The notes under the pieces: generated by a model
Seen by the model: the letters and a program-made list of their open reading frames with translations, nothing else
What the model was told of the DNA's origin: nothing
The model's database searches: none
Position numbers and translations under genes: made by a program
Source of the DNA: an uncultured Actinomycetes bacterium
GTDB lineage: Bacteria > Actinomycetota > Acidimicrobiia > Acidimicrobiales > Acidimicrobilacustridaceae
Direction of reading: 5' to 3'
Length of the DNA: 64,000 bases
Assembly: GCA_937927725.1 (NCBI GenBank)
Contig: CALBSE010000010.1
Span: 1-64,000, forward strand
Shown: piece after piece, positions 1 to 8,045 of the stretch
Position numbering within the stretch: the first letter of the stretch is position 1
Layout: the number at the start of each line of letters is the position of its first letter

Positions 1-1
1 C

Positions 2-1096
2 GACGTCAATGGTCGCCGGGTCCTTCTCCGCGCTGATTTCAATGTGCCGATCTCCGATGGCGAGATCGTCGATGACTTCCGCATTCGCGCTGCACTGCCA
101 ACGATTGAGTATCTGACCTCACGCGGTGCAACTGTCACTGCGTGCACGCATCTCGGTCGTCCCAAAGGCGCACCAGATCCGAAGTATTCGGTGGAACCAG
201 TTCGCCGACGTCTTGCTGAACTCGCACCGGGTGTCGAACTTCTCGACAACCTGCGATTCAATCCCGGCGAGACGGCCAATGATCCTGCGTTCGTGCAGGA
301 ACTCATCGCTGGACAAGACCTCTACGTGAACGACGCGTTTGGTGCATCGCACCGGGCCCACGCGTCAATCGTTGGACCTCCCCAGTTTCTTCCGTCGGCA
401 GCGGGTCGCCTTCTTCAGCGTGAAGTCGACGTGTTGTTGCCCTTGCGTTCCGACCCGAAACGTCCATTCGTCGTGATCCTCGGCGGATCAAAGGTTTCCG
501 ACAAACTTGGCGTGATCGACGCGTTGTCCGAAGTTGCCGACGCGCTCATCATCGGTGGAGGAATGTGTTTCACGTTCCTCGCTGCACAGGGTCATCACGT
601 CGGCGATTCGTTGCTCGAGGTCGATCAGATCGATACCTGTAAACGATTCCTCGACTCCGACGTCACGATTCACATTCCGCACGATGTGACAGCACTCGGC
701 CCGGGCGGCGAAATCATGAACCCTCACGCAGGGGGAGAAGTTCGCCAACTCGGTGCCGATGTTCCGGATGGTTGGAAGGGTCTCGACATTGGCCCGGGTA
801 CGGCATCGGAATTTGCGGACATCATCGCTGAAGCAAAGACGATCTTCTGGAACGGCCCCATGGGTGTGTTTGAAGATCCGCGCTTTGCCGCCGGCACTCG
901 TGTCATCGCCGAAGCAATGGCCGAAGCCCGTGGGTTTACCGTTGTTGGTGGCGGCGATTCCGCCGCAGCACTTGACGCATTCGGACTCGCCAACGAGGTC
1001 GATCACGTCTCAACCGGTGGAGGTGCGTCACTCGAATTGCTTGAGAACGGTGACCTTCCCGGACTCGAAGCCTTACGAGGAGCATCAAATGCCTGA
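2..1096 (+). CDS. pgk: Phosphoglycerate kinase, 5' end outside window
   Basis: Glycolytic enzyme that transfers phosphate from 1,3-bisphosphoglycerate to ADP in the cytoplasm. The reading frame is open from base 2, and the first visible residues already match the PGK N-terminus (VLLRADFNVP, then DDFRIRAALPTI), so only a short N-terminal piece lies outside the window. Other signatures are SHRAHASIVG, GGSKVSDKLGV, the nucleotide-binding FWNGPMGVFE and the C-terminal GGGDSAAAL and STGGGASLELL. The frame is intact to a TGA that overlaps the tpiA start by 8 bases, indicating an operon with translational coupling. A gap gene probably precedes it, but that cannot be seen. Confidence 0.97.
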   Translation, partial: DVNGRRVLLRADFNVPISDGEIVDDFRIRAALPTIEYLTSRGATVTACTHLGRPKGAPDPKYSVEPVRRRLAELAPGVELLDNLRFNPGETANDPAFVQELIAGQDLYVNDAFGASHRAHASIVGPPQFLPSAAGRLLQREVDVLLPLRSDPKRPFVVILGGSKVSDKLGVIDALSEVADALIIGGGMCFTFLAAQGHHVGDSLLEVDQIDTCKRFLDSDVTIHIPHDVTALGPGGEIMNPHAGGEVRQLGADVPDGWKGLDIGPGTASEFADIIAEAKTIFWNGPMGVFEDPRFAAGTRVIAEAMAEARGFTVVGGGDSAAALDAFGLANEVDHVSTGGGASLELLENGDLPGLEALRGASNA

Positions 1097-1865
1097 CCGC
1101 AAGCCACTCATCTCCGGTAACTGGAAGATGAACCTCAATCACTTTGAGGCAACGGCAACGCTTGACAAGTTGCGCTACCTCCTTTCAAAAGATGATTACG
1201 AAGCCGTTGATGTGTCGGTGCATCCGCCGTTCACAGACATTCGTACCGTGCAGACGTTCCTTGAAAGCGAAAAGGTTCCGATCGCACTTGGTGCGCAGAA
1301 CTGCCACTGGGAAGCCAGCGGCGCGTACACCGGCGAAGTCGCTCCGGGGATGCTCTTCAAACTCAATGTGTCCTATGTGATCGTCGGGCACAGCGAACGA
1401 CGCGAGATCTTCGGCGAAGACGACATCATCGTTGCCCGCAAGGTCAAGTCCGTTTTTGAAAACGGCATGACGCCCATCCTGTGTTGTGGCGAAACGCTTG
1501 AAGAGCGTGAAGGCGAAGCCACCCACGGAAAGATCACCGGTCAGATCCATGCCGGTATCGAGGGCCTCAAGCCCGAGCAGGTGGCCTCAATGGTCATCGC
1601 CTACGAACCCATCTGGGCCATCGGCACAGGCCGCACGGCCAGCGCTGAAGACGCACAGCAGGTATGCAGCTGGATCCGAGCCAAGGTCAAGGACATGAAG
1701 GGTGCTGATGCGGCCAAGGCCGTTCGCATCCAGTACGGCGGCTCGGTCAAGGCGGGGAATGCTGCCGAACTCATGGGCCAGCCCGATATCGATGGTGCGC
1801 TCGTTGGTGGAGCGTCCCTCGACCCCGAGGAATTCGCTCGAATCGTCCAATTCCGCCTGTCCTGA
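1089..1865 (+). CDS. tpiA: Triosephosphate isomerase
   Basis: Interconverts dihydroxyacetone phosphate and glyceraldehyde 3-phosphate. The 258-residue protein has the family's usual length. Catalytic landmarks are all present: Lys in NWKM near the N-terminus, His in GHSERR, Glu in AYEPIWAIGTG and the phosphate-gripping YGGSV near the C-terminus. The ATG at 1089 has GAGGAG about 5 bases upstream and lies inside the pgk stop region, so the pair is translationally coupled. Confidence 0.98.
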   Translation: MPDRKPLISGNWKMNLNHFEATATLDKLRYLLSKDDYEAVDVSVHPPFTDIRTVQTFLESEKVPIALGAQNCHWEASGAYTGEVAPGMLFKLNVSYVIVGHSERREIFGEDDIIVARKVKSVFENGMTPILCCGETLEEREGEATHGKITGQIHAGIEGLKPEQVASMVIAYEPIWAIGTGRTASAEDAQQVCSWIRAKVKDMKGADAAKAVRIQYGGSVKAGNAAELMGQPDIDGALVGGASLDPEEFARIVQFRLS

Positions 1866-1878
1866 TAGCGTTTCGGCC

Positions 1879-2109
1879 GTGCTGATCGCTGTCCTCATCG
1901 TCCAGGTGCTCTCCGCCCTCGCCCTTATCTTCCTCGTGCTGCTTCACAGCGGTCGGGGTGGTGGCCTTTCCGACATGTTCGGTGGCGGTTTGGGTGCGTC
2001 TGCTGCAGGCTCAACGGTTGTCGAGAAGAATCTCGATCGCATCACCGTGGTTGCCGCAGTCATCTTCATTTTCGCCTCTGTCGCACTCGCACTTCTGCTC
2101 GACAAGTAG
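1879..2109 (+). CDS. secG: Preprotein translocase subunit SecG
   Basis: Small accessory subunit of the SecYEG channel in the cytoplasmic membrane. From the GTG at 1879 the product is 76 residues, typical of SecG. It has two hydrophobic helices (residues about 2-22 and 52-73) joined by the conserved loop LLHSGRGGGLSDMFGG, followed by Gly/Ala/Ser-rich sequence. GTG is chosen because it begins the first helix directly after the tpiA stop; the frame also extends upstream inside tpiA, where there is no SecG similarity. The pgk-tpiA-secG order is common in Actinobacteria and other phyla. Confidence 0.93.
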   Translation: MLIAVLIVQVLSALALIFLVLLHSGRGGGLSDMFGGGLGASAAGSTVVEKNLDRITVVAAVIFIFASVALALLLDK

Positions 2110-2115
2110 GTCGCC

Positions 2116-2916
2116 ATGGGTCGACTCGACCCTGCAGCACTTTCACTTCGCGACGTCACGCTTGTGCGTGAGGGTCGAGCGATTCTCGACGCCGTCTCCT
2201 GGACCGTTGCCCCCTCGGAACGATGGGTAGTGCTCGGGCGCAACGGGTGCGGAAAGTCGACATTGATGAAAATCGCGTCGCTGTATCTGCATCCGTCCTC
2301 GGGCGAGGTCGTGGTGTTGGGTGAAAAACTCGGCCGCACCGATGTGCGTTTGCTGCGCAAGCGCATCGGCGTTGCCAGTTCGGGAATGGCCGATCAACTG
2401 CGATCTGACCTCATTGCGACCGATGTCGTGATGACGGCAAAGAATGCAGCACTGGAACCTTGGTGGCACACCTACGACGATGCCGATCGGCAGCGGGCCC
2501 GCGATTGTCTCGACCGGATGGAAATCGGTCGCTTGGCTGACCGCAGCTTTGCAACCCTGTCTTCCGGTGAGAAGCAGCGCGTACTGCTGGCCCGAACCTT
2601 GATGCCCGAGCCCGGGTTGCTCATTCTTGATGAACCAACTGCAGGGCTTGATCTCGCAGGCCGCGAGGATCTCGTTCGCACTCTTGGTGTTCTTGCTGGT
2701 GGTTCCGAGACACCTGCGACGGTTCTGGTCACCCACCACGTTGAAGAAATCCCCGAAGGATTCACGCACGTCCTGATGCTCCGCGAGGGTCGAGTGCTCT
2801 GTGCGGGAACACTGGATGACGTGCTCACAGAAGCGAACCTTTCTGAGTGTTTTGAAATGCAACTTGGTCTTGAACGCCGTCACGGCCGCTGGTGGGCGTG
2901 GGGGACTGAAGCATGA
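2116..2916 (+). CDS. Stand-alone ABC transporter ATP-binding protein
   Basis: A 266-residue single ABC ATPase domain. Walker A is GRNGCGKST, the signature is LSSGEKQR, Walker B plus catalytic Glu is LLILDEPTAGLD, and the switch His is in VTHHVEEIP. It resembles the ModF/PhrA/YlmA-like group annotated as molybdenum-transport or photorepair ATPases, whose substrates are poorly defined. No permease gene is adjacent. The downstream gene starts inside its stop (ATGA at 2913), so it is co-translated with the CNNM-type membrane protein. The substrate is not inferable from sequence. Confidence 0.85.
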   Translation: MGRLDPAALSLRDVTLVREGRAILDAVSWTVAPSERWVVLGRNGCGKSTLMKIASLYLHPSSGEVVVLGEKLGRTDVRLLRKRIGVASSGMADQLRSDLIATDVVMTAKNAALEPWWHTYDDADRQRARDCLDRMEIGRLADRSFATLSSGEKQRVLLARTLMPEPGLLILDEPTAGLDLAGREDLVRTLGVLAGGSETPATVLVTHHVEEIPEGFTHVLMLREGRVLCAGTLDDVLTEANLSECFEMQLGLERRHGRWWAWGTEA

Positions 2917-4253
2917 ACCCAGCGCTCGGTCTTGTCCTCGTTTTCTTTCTGATTATCGCCAACGGTTTTTTCGTCGCCGCCGAATTTGCGCTTGTTGCTG
3001 TTGATCGAGCCAAGGTCGAAACCGACGCCGAATCGGGTCGCCGCCGTGCGCGGATAGCGAAGGGGTTGATCGGTCATCTGTCGTTCCACCTATCGGGCGC
3101 GCAACTCGGCATCACTGTCACCTCGCTGCTCATCGGTTTGTTGGCGGAACCAGCAATCGCCGAACTTCTCCATCCGGCGCTTGAACCAGTTCTTGGTTCG
3201 GCTGCAGTCATTGGTGTTTCGCTCGCGGTCGCAATTTTCATTGCGACGGTCGTGCAAATGATCGTTGGCGAATTGGTGCCAAAAGGTTTGGCCATCGCTC
3301 GTCCCGAAACGACGGTGTATTACCTCGGACCACTCGTTCGTATCTACGGAATTCTTTTTGGACCACTCATTCGCGTCTTGAACGGCGCAGCGAACCGCAC
3401 GGTTCGTCTGATGGGCGTGGAACCAACGGAAGAGCTTTCGCACGTTCGAACGCTTTCTGAGATGCAGATTCTCGTCAGCGCATCGAGTCGTGGTGGAGTC
3501 CTTGACGATTCGGCTTCACGTTTGCTTACTCGATCGATTCGATTTGAAGACAAGAGTGCCGAGGATGTGCTTGTTCCTCGAACGGCGGTCACTGCATTAC
3601 GTAGTTCCGACACGGTCGATGCGCTCGTTCAAGCATCGGTTTCGACCGGTCACTCTCGATTCCTTGTGTATGGCGAGGACCTCGATGACATTGTCGGAAC
3701 GGTGCACGTGCGGGCAGTTCACGCCGTGCCTCGGGAGCAGCGATCCACCACGTTGGTGTCCTCGCTGATTCGTCCAATGCTTGAGCTGCCGGAGAGTCGC
3801 GATCTCGCTGATGTGCTGCGCGATCTCCGCCGCGCCAACACTCACCTCGCCGTAGTCGTCGATGAATACGGTGGCACAGCGGGAATAATCACGCTCGAAG
3901 ACATCCTCGAAGAAATTGTTGGCGAGATTGGTGATGAACACGATCGCCGGATGCCGTCGACATCGATTCCAGGTCGACGAAATGAGTGGTCATTGTCAGG
4001 CGGGCTTCACCCTGACGAGGTCGCTGACCAAACCGGCTGCGTGATCCCCGAAGGCGAATACGAAACGTTCGCTGGGTTTCTTCTTGACCAGCTCGGGCAC
4101 CTACCTGCTATCGGTGAAACCGTGGTGTGGGGCGACTGGATCTTTGAAGTGGCCGAAATGGATCGTCGTCGCATTGCACAGGTAACGGTGCGCGCGGCAA
4201 AGGCCGAAGCGCCCGATGAAGCAACGCCGAGCGACGATCGATGGGAGAACTGA
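2913..4253 (+). CDS. CNNM/CorC-type membrane protein (DUF21-CBS-CorC_HlyC)
   Basis: A 446-residue member of the family once called hemolysin C-like and now linked to Mg2+/Co2+ efflux and membrane ion homeostasis. Domains in order: DUF21 membrane domain (about residues 1-190, containing FFVAAEFALVAVDRAK and SGAQLGITVTSLLIG), a CBS pair (about 205-330, including VVDEYGGTAGIITLEDILEE) and a C-terminal CorC_HlyC domain (about 345-430, with YETFAGFLLDQLG). Complete length. ATG at 2913 overlaps the ABC ATPase stop. The next gene is a shorter paralogue with the same N-terminal organisation, a tandem pair common in Actinobacteria. Confidence 0.93.
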   Translation: MNPALGLVLVFFLIIANGFFVAAEFALVAVDRAKVETDAESGRRRARIAKGLIGHLSFHLSGAQLGITVTSLLIGLLAEPAIAELLHPALEPVLGSAAVIGVSLAVAIFIATVVQMIVGELVPKGLAIARPETTVYYLGPLVRIYGILFGPLIRVLNGAANRTVRLMGVEPTEELSHVRTLSEMQILVSASSRGGVLDDSASRLLTRSIRFEDKSAEDVLVPRTAVTALRSSDTVDALVQASVSTGHSRFLVYGEDLDDIVGTVHVRAVHAVPREQRSTTLVSSLIRPMLELPESRDLADVLRDLRRANTHLAVVVDEYGGTAGIITLEDILEEIVGEIGDEHDRRMPSTSIPGRRNEWSLSGGLHPDEVADQTGCVIPEGEYETFAGFLLDQLGHLPAIGETVVWGDWIFEVAEMDRRRIAQVTVRAAKAEAPDEATPSDDRWEN

Positions 4254-4254
4254 T

Positions 4255-5289
4255 ATGTGGCCGTTTCTCGTCATCGCCATTCTCCTCGCGGTGAATGGTT
4301 TCTTCGTTGCTCTCGAGTTCGCACTCGTGGGTTCGCGTCGAAGCCGCCTTGAACCGATGGCCAACGCTGGCGATCGTTCCGCGATTCGTGCGCTTGCTTC
4401 GATGAAGGAACTCAGTATCCAACTCGCAGGCGCGCAATTAGGCATCACCATCGCTTCGCTCGTGCTTGGTCTTGTTGGCGAACCTGCCGTGTCTCACGTG
4501 ATTGAATCCGTTGCTCATCACGCCTCGTGGATTCCTCAGGGATGGGTGCATCCGATGGCCGCGGTGCTCGGACTTCTCACGATTGTGTTCGCCCACATGG
4601 TGTTGGGTGAGATGGTGCCGAAGAATCTGACGCTCACCCATCCTGAATCGGTGCTCAAAGTCGTCAGCGGACCAAACCGGGTGTATTTGCTGGTAGCTCG
4701 ACCGCTCGTGATTGTCCTTAATTGGTTTGGGAATATGGGCGTTCGACTCTTTGGTGTCGAGCCGAAAGACGAACTCTCCGATACGCATTCGGCACAGGAA
4801 CTTGCTGTGCTGGTTTCGGTATCGCATGAAGAAGGAGCCATTCCAGATTTCTCCGCGGAACTTCTCTCTGGGGTGCTCGATTTTGGTCAGCGCAAGGTTG
4901 CGTCGGTCATGGTCGCTCGCGATTCAGTTGCCGCTGTTTCCGTGGAGTCGACTCCCCGTGAACTTGAAGATGCAGTCCGCGAACTCGGGCACACACGGCT
5001 ACTCGTTGTAGGCGATGGCGGTATCGACGATGTCCGTGGATTCCTCCACGCTAAGGACTTGCTGACGATTCCCGATTCAGAGATCGACAATCCCGTCCCG
5101 CCGCGATTGGTACGACCGACGCTTGAAGCCGAATGTGAACTAGGACTCGAAGATCTCTTGAAGAAGATGCAGTCGACGCGAGTGCATTTCGCGACCGTCT
5201 ACAACGACGACGAATCAACCGCCGGCATTGTCACGCTCGATGATCTTCTTGAAGAACTCCTCGGGGATCTGACCGAAGACCAGGGCTAA
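4255..5289 (+). CDS. CNNM-type membrane protein lacking CorC_HlyC domain
   Basis: A 344-residue paralogue of the preceding gene. DUF21 signatures are clear (NGFFVALEFALVGSRRSRLE, AGAQLGITIASLVLG, LGEMVPKNL), followed by a CBS pair ending in FATVYNDDESTAGIVTLDDLLEELLG. It stops about 10 residues later, so the C-terminal CorC_HlyC domain of its neighbour is absent. The frame is intact, which suggests a specialised partner rather than a broken gene. The ATG at 4255 is 1 base after the upstream stop; GGGAGAACTG upstream provides a weak ribosome site. Its stop overlaps the convergent fabI stop by 4 bases (5286-5289). Confidence 0.92.
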   Translation: MWPFLVIAILLAVNGFFVALEFALVGSRRSRLEPMANAGDRSAIRALASMKELSIQLAGAQLGITIASLVLGLVGEPAVSHVIESVAHHASWIPQGWVHPMAAVLGLLTIVFAHMVLGEMVPKNLTLTHPESVLKVVSGPNRVYLLVARPLVIVLNWFGNMGVRLFGVEPKDELSDTHSAQELAVLVSVSHEEGAIPDFSAELLSGVLDFGQRKVASVMVARDSVAAVSVESTPRELEDAVRELGHTRLLVVGDGGIDDVRGFLHAKDLLTIPDSEIDNPVPPRLVRPTLEAECELGLEDLLKKMQSTRVHFATVYNDDESTAGIVTLDDLLEELLGDLTEDQG

Positions 5290-6053
5290 GCGCCGGTGGC
5301 GTGATAGCCGCCATCGACATGCACAATTTCTGCAGTGGTTTGCGGGAACCAATCCGAAAGCAACGCAACGCAGGCCTTCGCAACCGCGCTGGAATCGCGA
5401 ACATCCCAGCCGAGCGGTGCGCGTTCATCCCAGACGTCTTCGAACCGTGAAAAGCCCGGGATCGATCGCGCCGCGATTGTCTTGATAGGGCCAGCGGCAA
5501 CGAGGTTCACGCGAATCTGTTGGGGGCCCAAGTAGCGAGCGAGATAACGCGAGGTGGATTCGAGCGCCGACTTGGCAACACCCATCCAGTCATACGACGG
5601 CCAAGAAACGGTGTTATCGAAATCGAGGCCGACGATCGAGCCGCCCTCGGTCATGAGGGGAGCGACTACATCTGCGAGCGCTTTGAGCGAGTACGCCGAG
5701 ATGTTCATGGCGACTGAGACGTCCTCCCAAGTGGCATCCATGAAGGTGCCGCCGAGACAGACTGGCGGAGCGAAGCCAATCGAATGAAGTGCGCCATCGA
5801 CTCGGCCCCACTTCTTGGTGAGGTGTTCGCGGGCGGACTCAAGATGTTCGGGTACCGAGACATCGAGTTCGATGACCTCTGGTTCCACGTCGAGCTTCTT
5901 GGCGGCTTTGAGCGTGTGCTTCATGCCGGCGCCCACGCCAGTCAGAACGATCTCGGCTCCTTCTTGCTGAGCAAGACGAGCGACGCCAAAGCCAAGCGAG
6001 GAGTCATTGAGCACTCCGGTCATCAACAGTCGCTTACCTTCAAGCAGTCCCAT
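5286..6053 (-). CDS. fabI: Enoyl-ACP reductase (NADH), InhA-like FabI
   Basis: Reduces enoyl-ACP in fatty-acid elongation. The 255-residue protein resembles mycobacterial InhA throughout: MTGVLNDSSLGFGVA (nucleotide loop), LTG, HSIGFAP, ISAYS, SIVGLDFD, the catalytic Tyr-x6-Lys in YDWMGVAK, AGPIKTIAA and ALLSDWFPQTT. The start MGLLEGKR is chosen over upstream in-frame codons because GGAGG lies 5 bases before the ATG at 6053 and InhA starts equivalently. It is divergent from npdG. Being InhA-like does not prove mycolate synthesis; it may be the ordinary housekeeping FabI. Confidence 0.95.
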   Translation of the reverse strand: MGLLEGKRLLMTGVLNDSSLGFGVARLAQQEGAEIVLTGVGAGMKHTLKAAKKLDVEPEVIELDVSVPEHLESAREHLTKKWGRVDGALHSIGFAPPVCLGGTFMDATWEDVSVAMNISAYSLKALADVVAPLMTEGGSIVGLDFDNTVSWPSYDWMGVAKSALESTSRYLARYLGPQQIRVNLVAAGPIKTIAARSIPGFSRFEDVWDERAPLGWDVRDSSAVAKACVALLSDWFPQTTAEIVHVDGGYHATGA

Positions 6054-6141
6054 GGTTCCTCCGATCGCGGTTACGGCAAAGACGTTACGTTGCCCAACCC
6101 TCAATTCGGGGGAGCAGCGCGAAGAACGCGCGATGGTCCGC

Positions 6142-6147
6142 TACGGT
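6142..6147 (+). promoter_or_regulatory. -10-like TACGGT, leaderless start of npdG
   Basis: TACGGT followed by exactly 7 bases and the npdG ATG. In actinobacteria a TANNNT box at this distance places transcription start at or next to the start codon. No convincing -35 box and no Shine-Dalgarno site are visible. Confidence 0.55.
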
Positions 6148-6154
6148 TCGCCGC

Positions 6155-6823
6155 ATGCAGATCGGAATCGTGGGCGCTACGGGCCCAGCAGGAAGCGCCC
6201 TCGGAATCAGACTCGCTGCGGCGGGTCATCATGTGATTCTCGGCTCTCGAAGCGAGGAACGTGCGGCTGAAGTTGTCGAGGGCATCCTCGCCGATTGGCC
6301 TGACCGCAACCTCAACATCACCGCCGCCGACAATGCCGGCGCGGCATCGGCACAGCTCATCGTCATCGCAACCCCGTGGGATGCGGCCTGGACGACAGCA
6401 AAATCTGTCTCTGACCTTCTCGAAGGCAAGATCGTGATTTGCATGGCAAATGCGCTCATTCGCGTTGGCCACGAGTTCCAGCCGCTTGTGCCCCCGCGCG
6501 GTTCCGTCGCCGCCAGTGTCCAAGCTGCCGTTCCGCGTTCACTTGTTGTGGGTGCGTTGCATCACGTTCCGGCGAAGGAACTCGCCGATCTCAATCATCC
6601 GATCGAGAGCGATGTGTTGGTGTGTTCCGACCACCCTGTGGCCAAGCGAGTCTCGATGGATCTCATTAACGAGATGCCAGACATGCGGGCTCTCGATGCT
6701 GGCGACCTCACCCAAGCGGCTCCGATCGAAGCGTTCACCGCAGTGCTGCTTGAACTCAATCTCAAATACAAGACCCGCGTTGCGGTGAAGTTCACCGGAA
6801 TCGATCCCGAAAAGCTTCGATGA
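6155..6823 (+). CDS. npdG: F420H2:NADP+ oxidoreductase (NADPH-dependent F420 reductase)
   Basis: Transfers hydride between coenzyme F420 and NADP. The 222-residue protein starts with the NADP-binding fold GIVGATGPAGSALGIRLAAAG, and its phosphate-recognising loop is GSRSEERA. Later motifs IVIATPWDAAW, ALHHVPA and LVCSD match the Fno/NpdG family. It implies the organism makes F420, as many actinobacteria do. The ATG at 6155 has no ribosome site but sits 7 bases after a -10-like box, consistent with leaderless translation. Its stop overlaps the mshC start (ATGA). Confidence 0.88.
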   Translation: MQIGIVGATGPAGSALGIRLAAAGHHVILGSRSEERAAEVVEGILADWPDRNLNITAADNAGAASAQLIVIATPWDAAWTTAKSVSDLLEGKIVICMANALIRVGHEFQPLVPPRGSVAASVQAAVPRSLVVGALHHVPAKELADLNHPIESDVLVCSDHPVAKRVSMDLINEMPDMRALDAGDLTQAAPIEAFTAVLLELNLKYKTRVAVKFTGIDPEKLR

Positions 6824-7995
6824 CTATGGCGACTCCGTCTGGCCCGATGCATCTGTACGACACCGCTCGTCGCGAGATTGTTGCGTTCGAGCCGGGCCCG
6901 GTTGTGCTCATGTATACGTGCGGCATTACGCCGTATGACGCCACGCACCTTGGCCATGCCGCGACCTATGTCACCTACGACGTGTTGCAACGGCGCTTGC
7001 GCGACATGGGTCACGAAACTCGTTGTGTTCGCAACGTCACTGACGTCGACGATGATCTTCTGCGCAAAGCCCGCGAACTTGGCGTTCACTATCTCGATCT
7101 TGCAGCAGCCGAAACCGCTCGGTTCGATGCCGACATGGAAGCGCTCAACGTTGTCGAGTGCTGGAGCGAACCTCGTGCTACCTCGGCCATCGCTGACATC
7201 CGCGGCTTCATCGGCATGGTGCTCGATCAGGGCCATGCCTACGAAAGCGGCGGCTCTGTCTATTTCGACGTGAGCTCGTTCGAACGCTTTGGTCAGGTCT
7301 CTCATTACGACCGCGAGCAAATGATCGAGCTTGCGCGCCAGCACGGTGGAAATCCGGACGATCCCAACAAACGCGATCCGCTGGATTTCGTGCTGTGGCA
7401 GCCATCAGCGCCCGACGAACCCAGTTGGGAATCGTTGTGGGGTCCTGGCCGTCCCGGTTGGCATATCGAATGCTCGGCGCTTGCACTTCGTGAACTCGAC
7501 ACCACCATCGATCTTCACGGCGGCGGGTCCGACCTCGTTTTCCCGCATCACGAATGTGAAGCGGCGCAAAGTGAGGCGGCAACAGGTCAGCCATTCGTTC
7601 GTCACTGGATGCATCAGGCAATGGTTCGCATGGACGGCGAAAAGATGTCGAAGTCGCTCGGCAACCTTGTCTTCATCAGTGAGTTGCGCAAGACCTGGGA
7701 TGTTCGTGCCATTCGTTTGGCGATCGTTGAGCACCACTATCGCGACTCATGGGAATGGCACGACGAGATCATGCCGATCGCTGCGGCACGTCTTGAGCTC
7801 TGGCTGGCCGCGACCTCAGCTCCCGGCGCCGTCGATAGTCAGACCGCTCTCGACGAGGTTCGGGTACGACTCGACGCCGATCTCGATACCCCGGGAGCAG
7901 TTGAAGCTATCGATCGAGCGGTAGAGCGGGGGGAGGGTGTTGCCTCCGCCGCAGCGCTCCTCGGCATCTTCCTTGTTGGAGAACCCCAACGCTGA
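6820..7995 (+). CDS. mshC: Mycothiol ligase MshC (cysteine:glucosaminyl-inositol ligase)
   Basis: ATP-dependent ligation of cysteine to GlcN-inositol, a step in mycothiol synthesis. It is a cysteinyl-tRNA synthetase paralogue of 391 residues, lacking the tRNA-binding C-terminal extension of CysS. MshC-specific wording appears in MYTCGITPYDATHLGHAATY (Zn Cys plus HLGH), in NVTDVDD, GRPGWHIECSA, HGGGSDLVFPHHE, and KMSKSLGNLVF followed by AIRLAIVEHHYR. It overlaps npdG by 4 bases, so the two cofactor genes are co-translated. CysS is the alternative, but length and the GNLVF...HHYR stretch favour MshC. Confidence 0.9.
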   Translation: MTMATPSGPMHLYDTARREIVAFEPGPVVLMYTCGITPYDATHLGHAATYVTYDVLQRRLRDMGHETRCVRNVTDVDDDLLRKARELGVHYLDLAAAETARFDADMEALNVVECWSEPRATSAIADIRGFIGMVLDQGHAYESGGSVYFDVSSFERFGQVSHYDREQMIELARQHGGNPDDPNKRDPLDFVLWQPSAPDEPSWESLWGPGRPGWHIECSALALRELDTTIDLHGGGSDLVFPHHECEAAQSEAATGQPFVRHWMHQAMVRMDGEKMSKSLGNLVFISELRKTWDVRAIRLAIVEHHYRDSWEWHDEIMPIAAARLELWLAATSAPGAVDSQTALDEVRVRLDADLDTPGAVEAIDRAVERGEGVASAAALLGIFLVGEPQR

Positions 7996-8032
7996 TCGCC
8001 TCACTGCTTCCGGGGCACTAGAGCGCCTCGGT

Positions 8033-8038
8033 TACGCT
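8033..8038 (+). promoter_or_regulatory. -10-like TACGCT, leaderless start of thrS
   Basis: TACGCT, then 7 bases, then the thrS ATG at 8046. No Shine-Dalgarno sequence is present in the 50-base gap after mshC, so a leaderless transcript is the simplest reading. Confidence 0.55.
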
Positions 8039-8045
8039 CGCCGGT

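Noticed and set aside
488..1006. Long open frames on the minus strand opposite pgk, and similar ones opposite the ABC ATPase, metH and GH25 genes
   Set aside because: They mirror the codon bias of the real genes, lack family motifs and ribosome sites, and overlap genes with unmistakable identity.
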